Of a DNA stretch of 64,000 nucleotides, positions 60,758-64,000 are shown in pieces (the first letter of the stretch is position 1; the number at the start of each line of letters is the position of its first letter). The notes beneath the pieces were generated by a model, which was not told where the DNA came from, searched no databases, and saw only the letters and a program-made list of their open reading frames with translations. Source of the stretch: Gerris lacustris (taxonomy: Eukaryota > Arthropoda > Insecta > Hemiptera > Gerridae); contig OX578276.1 of the NCBI GenBank assembly GCA_951217055.1, positions 117,870,979 to 117,934,978 on the forward strand. The letters run 5' to 3'. The position numbers and the translations under genes are program-made.

Positions 60758-61299
60758 CCTTAGGTATACATAATTTTTTAAAAAGTTATAAACATAAAAA
60801 ATAAAAAGATTTGTTTTTAAAAGTAGATACAGGGCTTTCGCCCTTCCAAATCCCTTCGCGGATCCGGCCCGCGACCCTGGGGCATATATATATATATATA
60901 TATTCCAAAAACAAAAATATCTCTTTTTTGAGATTATACTACTAAATTATGATAACCTGAAACAACAAAGGTTTTTTAAATGGTAGGGATAGAATTAAAT
61001 AAGTACTGTGCAGAGAAACTGTGCCGAAACTCGCCCGGGGCGAGTGAGACAGGGAATGTTTTGTGGATTTAATTATTCGTATAAACCTTAGTGCCTATTT
61101 ACTTATTGAGAGTATAATAACAACACGTGACATACTAATCAATCATTTGTTTATAAAAACTCACATAATTGCAGTGTAGGTTTATGTCTAAAACTGCTTA
61201 AAATGCTGTTTTTGAACGTTTATTTTTTTTAATTTTTCAAGGGGGGGGGGGGGGTAGAGAGAGGGTAGGTTGTAGTTCCGGCACCTAAATTACTAGGAA

Positions 61300-61604
61300 A
61301 TCGAGCACGGTGTATGTATATATATTTGTATCATACTCTTCAGCAGCTTTCATTTGATACCACACTCAAAATTTTTTAAAAATACAATTTTGTGCGCTAT
61401 TCACATTTTTGCCCACAAAATTGGCAATTTTTAAAAATTGGGAATGCCCACCTGGAATTTTCATCCCCCGACAATAAGGTATTAGCATGAATTATTTCGA
61501 AATTTTAGGACCAGTCGTTATATAGTGGTTGTGGGGGGGGGCAATTAATTGGGGTATACTTTGACTTATAAAGCCAATAAAGAATGCAAATTTTTATAAA
61601 AGCA

Positions 61605-61635
<31 letters not shown>

Positions 61636-62110
61636 TTGTATTCTACTCTTCAGCAGCTTTCATTTGATACCCCACTCAAAATTTTTAAAAAATTAGATTT
61701 TGGGCGCACTTCACATTTTCGCGCACAAAATATCCCCCCATCATTTTCATCTCACCATAATAAATTATCTGTATGAATTATTTCAAAATTTTAGGACTAG
61801 CCGCTATAGGAAAGTTGGGGAGGGATTTTTTGGGGAGTCTATTTTAATTATTTAATCATAAAGACTGCAAAATTTAAAAAAAAAGCATTTACATATTTGT
61901 TCCCTACTCATTAACAGCTTTCATTTGATTACCCACTCGAAAATTTAAAAAAAAAATTGAGTTTACCATTTTTTTGTGTATTGCGCATGCGTATATAAAA
62001 TTTTTATCTCCTCTATATTTGTTTCTATGTGTGGGTAAAAAAGTGACGCCATTATTTCAAATTTTAACGTTTTAGCTTAAACAGTTCGGGAGATATGAAC
62101 CAAAGAGCGA
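61300..62110 (+). repeat. Tandem-like array of three diverged units of about 260-310 bp
   Basis: cagcagctttcatttgatac (61341), cagcagctttcatttgatac (61650) and aacagctttcatttgattac (61911) each start a unit followed by ccactcaaaattttt, cacattt-g-gcacaaaat, catctc/atccccc, ttatttcaaattttagga. The first two units share a tatatttgta leader. The last ends with gggagatatgaacc and acggacggacg. Non-coding. Confidence 0.75.
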
Positions 62111-64000
62111 CGGACGGACGCTGACACATCACCTTGGTATGAGGGTTTCGAGAAGGATCTACGAAGCCTAATAATAACATCTCACGTCTAAACAATAATT
62201 ATTCTGACAAATGAACACTCAACTAAAATGTCCGTATGCCACCGGGTACGCTGCTCGAAGTTCATAGGAAATTCCCTTCGCATATATTCGTCTTTAAATG
62301 TTACATTTAAATATGCGGGTTCATAATAGCCCTCCAGTTATTTTTAATAAAAAAGAAACATAATAGTGATAAACATTAATAAACATTTCACTCTACAGCT
62401 AATTAAATTGAAATATATGTACATATTTATGGTCACTGTTTTTTTATTACCTTTTGGGAAAACATAAAATATTAACATTCTTTTTATTCTGTCTGTATAA
62501 TTGAAATTTAATCGGACTTTAAGACAAAACATAATATAATTAATTACCGTCAGTTTTTATTTGTTCATTATTTACTTGTTTATGTATGATGGTCAGCGAT
62601 AACTACCTGCTATATATATTTGGTTCCCTTACTTTTAAAGAAAAGTATATGACAAGATAGTTTTGAGTTAGTATTTTAGTTATGTTTTTACATATTTTGT
62701 CTTTATTTCTAATAAAATAAATTAGCAATGAAAAACATAATAAAGGAGAATTTATTAACACAGCGTTTCTACACTTAATGATTAATTATAACCTACATTT
62801 AACTATAATCATGTTGGAGAAATTAATTGAAGCTTATTTTTATTATTAAATAATGAAAAAAAAAAAATTGTTTGGCTCTTTTTTTCTAATTTAATGCTCG
62901 TCCATACCCTCCTCAAGGAATCGAGATGGAGATTATCATATAGTGAATAATATTATAATCGTTATTTGTTGAATGTGCAGCAACTTTCCATAGTGTTTTA
63001 ATTAATTTAAAAAATGAATCTCATTCTAATGTTAGTGATTTTGTTCAATCTTCAATACTTTAATGAAGATTCAGGTAAAAATGATTATGATTATAAAATA
63101 TTAAAACGTTTACTTGAGTGCCTAGATCCAATAAAATGAATTAGGTATTTAAACTATGATTGCACTGACCTTTGCAATAGGTTAGAAAAAATCGATCCTA
63201 GTTTGATTTGACATTTTTAAAATTCATATAATAATTTTTTTGTTGAGAAAGTAGTAAATGAATGGCAGATTCAATTATTTAATAGGAAATGCATCATTCG
63301 GAATTTGGAATTAAAAATGGTTCAATTCGTTTAAGTAAAATCGATGGTTATAGGAAAGTTATTTATAATCCCAAAAAAATTAGTTATATTTATAAAATGT
63401 AGTGTATCCATTAAATTCTTAATTTTGGTATTACTGAAGTATTGTTGTAGAATAAAATTGCAGGTGTAGTTATTATCACCATTATGATAAAAGTAAACGT
63501 CTATAAATAAAACTTGATAACTTTTAAAACCGGGTTTCAGTCATATGGAATATAATTATATTTACTACAAATATTACAGTCGTAATTTTAATTATCATAC
63601 GAATATATTAAGTAATAGCTAACTTCAAGGACAATACTGTACAAGATTTATATAACATCTAGATGTTTTTGAACGATGCCATTTGCTGTGTGATTTACGA
63701 CTATCGAATAAGACTTGAACAGTGAACATGATGATTTAAAAATCGAAAATTAATATAGGCCGGTTTCCGACCTGTTTAATTGACCACCGCTACCAGACTA
63801 TACTGGTTTTAATCACTTAATTTTATATTCATTACGGTAGACATCACAAACTACTCACTGTAGCTAAATTGTATTGTAAATGGCAAAATTTGCATTTTCA
63901 ATTGTCTCCTTGTGTTTATAAAGTCTCTGTTACCTTCTAACTTAAATTACATAATATTTATTTCTTTTACAGCAACGTTAGCTTTGTAAGCTTAACTTAT

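Larger units (their letters stand above)
45901..64000 (-). other. vg: Probable upstream vestigial intron; repeats and AT-rich sequence
   Basis: The exon at 45900 needs an upstream exon, and none with a Tondu-like VDEHFSRAL reading was found on the minus strand here, so this stretch is probably intronic. 45901-52100 is crowded with nested GCTTCC copies and inverted repeats, and 52296-57016 is one bounded element. 57017-60670, 60760-61300 and 62120-64000 are AT-rich with nothing recognised; 57600-57960 is a C-rich patch without a supported gene. Confidence 0.5.

Overview
The window is AT-rich nuclear DNA from an animal, most likely an insect. Coding sequence is very sparse, introns are long, and microsatellites, short inverted-repeat elements and decayed transposons fill most of the space. 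There are no bacterial-type operons. The mix of Penelope-like, gypsy-like, LINE, hAT-like and pogo-like remnants fits an arthropod; I cannot name the species, although one of the large hemimetabolous insect genomes would be consistent.

The one host gene I can support is a vestigial (vg / Vestigial-like) homologue on the minus strand. Three consecutive coding exons are recognisable: 45900-45738 (FPPSFWN motif and a WHPHYQQ stretch), 42145-41976 (HDYHGH, GGGLLLP, His/Pro-rich) and a very short terminal coding exon 17163-17114 (LEGQVQETSKDLYWF, then stop). All splice sites are canonical. The codon phases interlock exactly at both junctions: AG|A gives Arg and G|GA gives Gly. The introns between them are 3.6 kb and 24.8 kb. 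The upstream exons, including the Scalloped/TEAD-binding Tondu domain, were not found; they probably lie beyond base 64000, so 45901-64000 would be an upstream intron.

Layout. 1-17113, downstream of vg: decayed repeats, a gypsy-like integrase tail (5271-5620), small MITEs, and a pogo-like element with TA target duplications (12713-15686) interrupted by a 5'-truncated Penelope-like element with a GIY-YIG endonuclease. 17114-41976: last coding exon and the large intron, with tandem repeats, a G-quadruplex-prone patch, a hAT-like MITE with a perfect 8-bp target duplication, a LINE fragment, a second pogo-like MITE, several foldback elements and long (TA)n tracts. 41976-45900: two vg exons, with twin hairpins and a 0.7-kb foldback in the intron between them. 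45901-64000: dense nested inverted repeats of one family (here called GCTTCC), including a perfect 191-bp palindrome and an inverted duplication with arms of about 0.8 kb, then a 4.7-kb region bounded by CACTGAGAAAAAA ends, then mostly unique AT-rich sequence.

The most interesting observations are the phase-matched vg exon set with its tiny terminal coding exon, the cluster of long inverted repeats inside or next to vg introns (candidate hairpin-RNA sources), scattered degenerate hammerhead-ribozyme-like motifs of the Penelope type, and the uncharacterised GCTTCC and CACTGAG element families.
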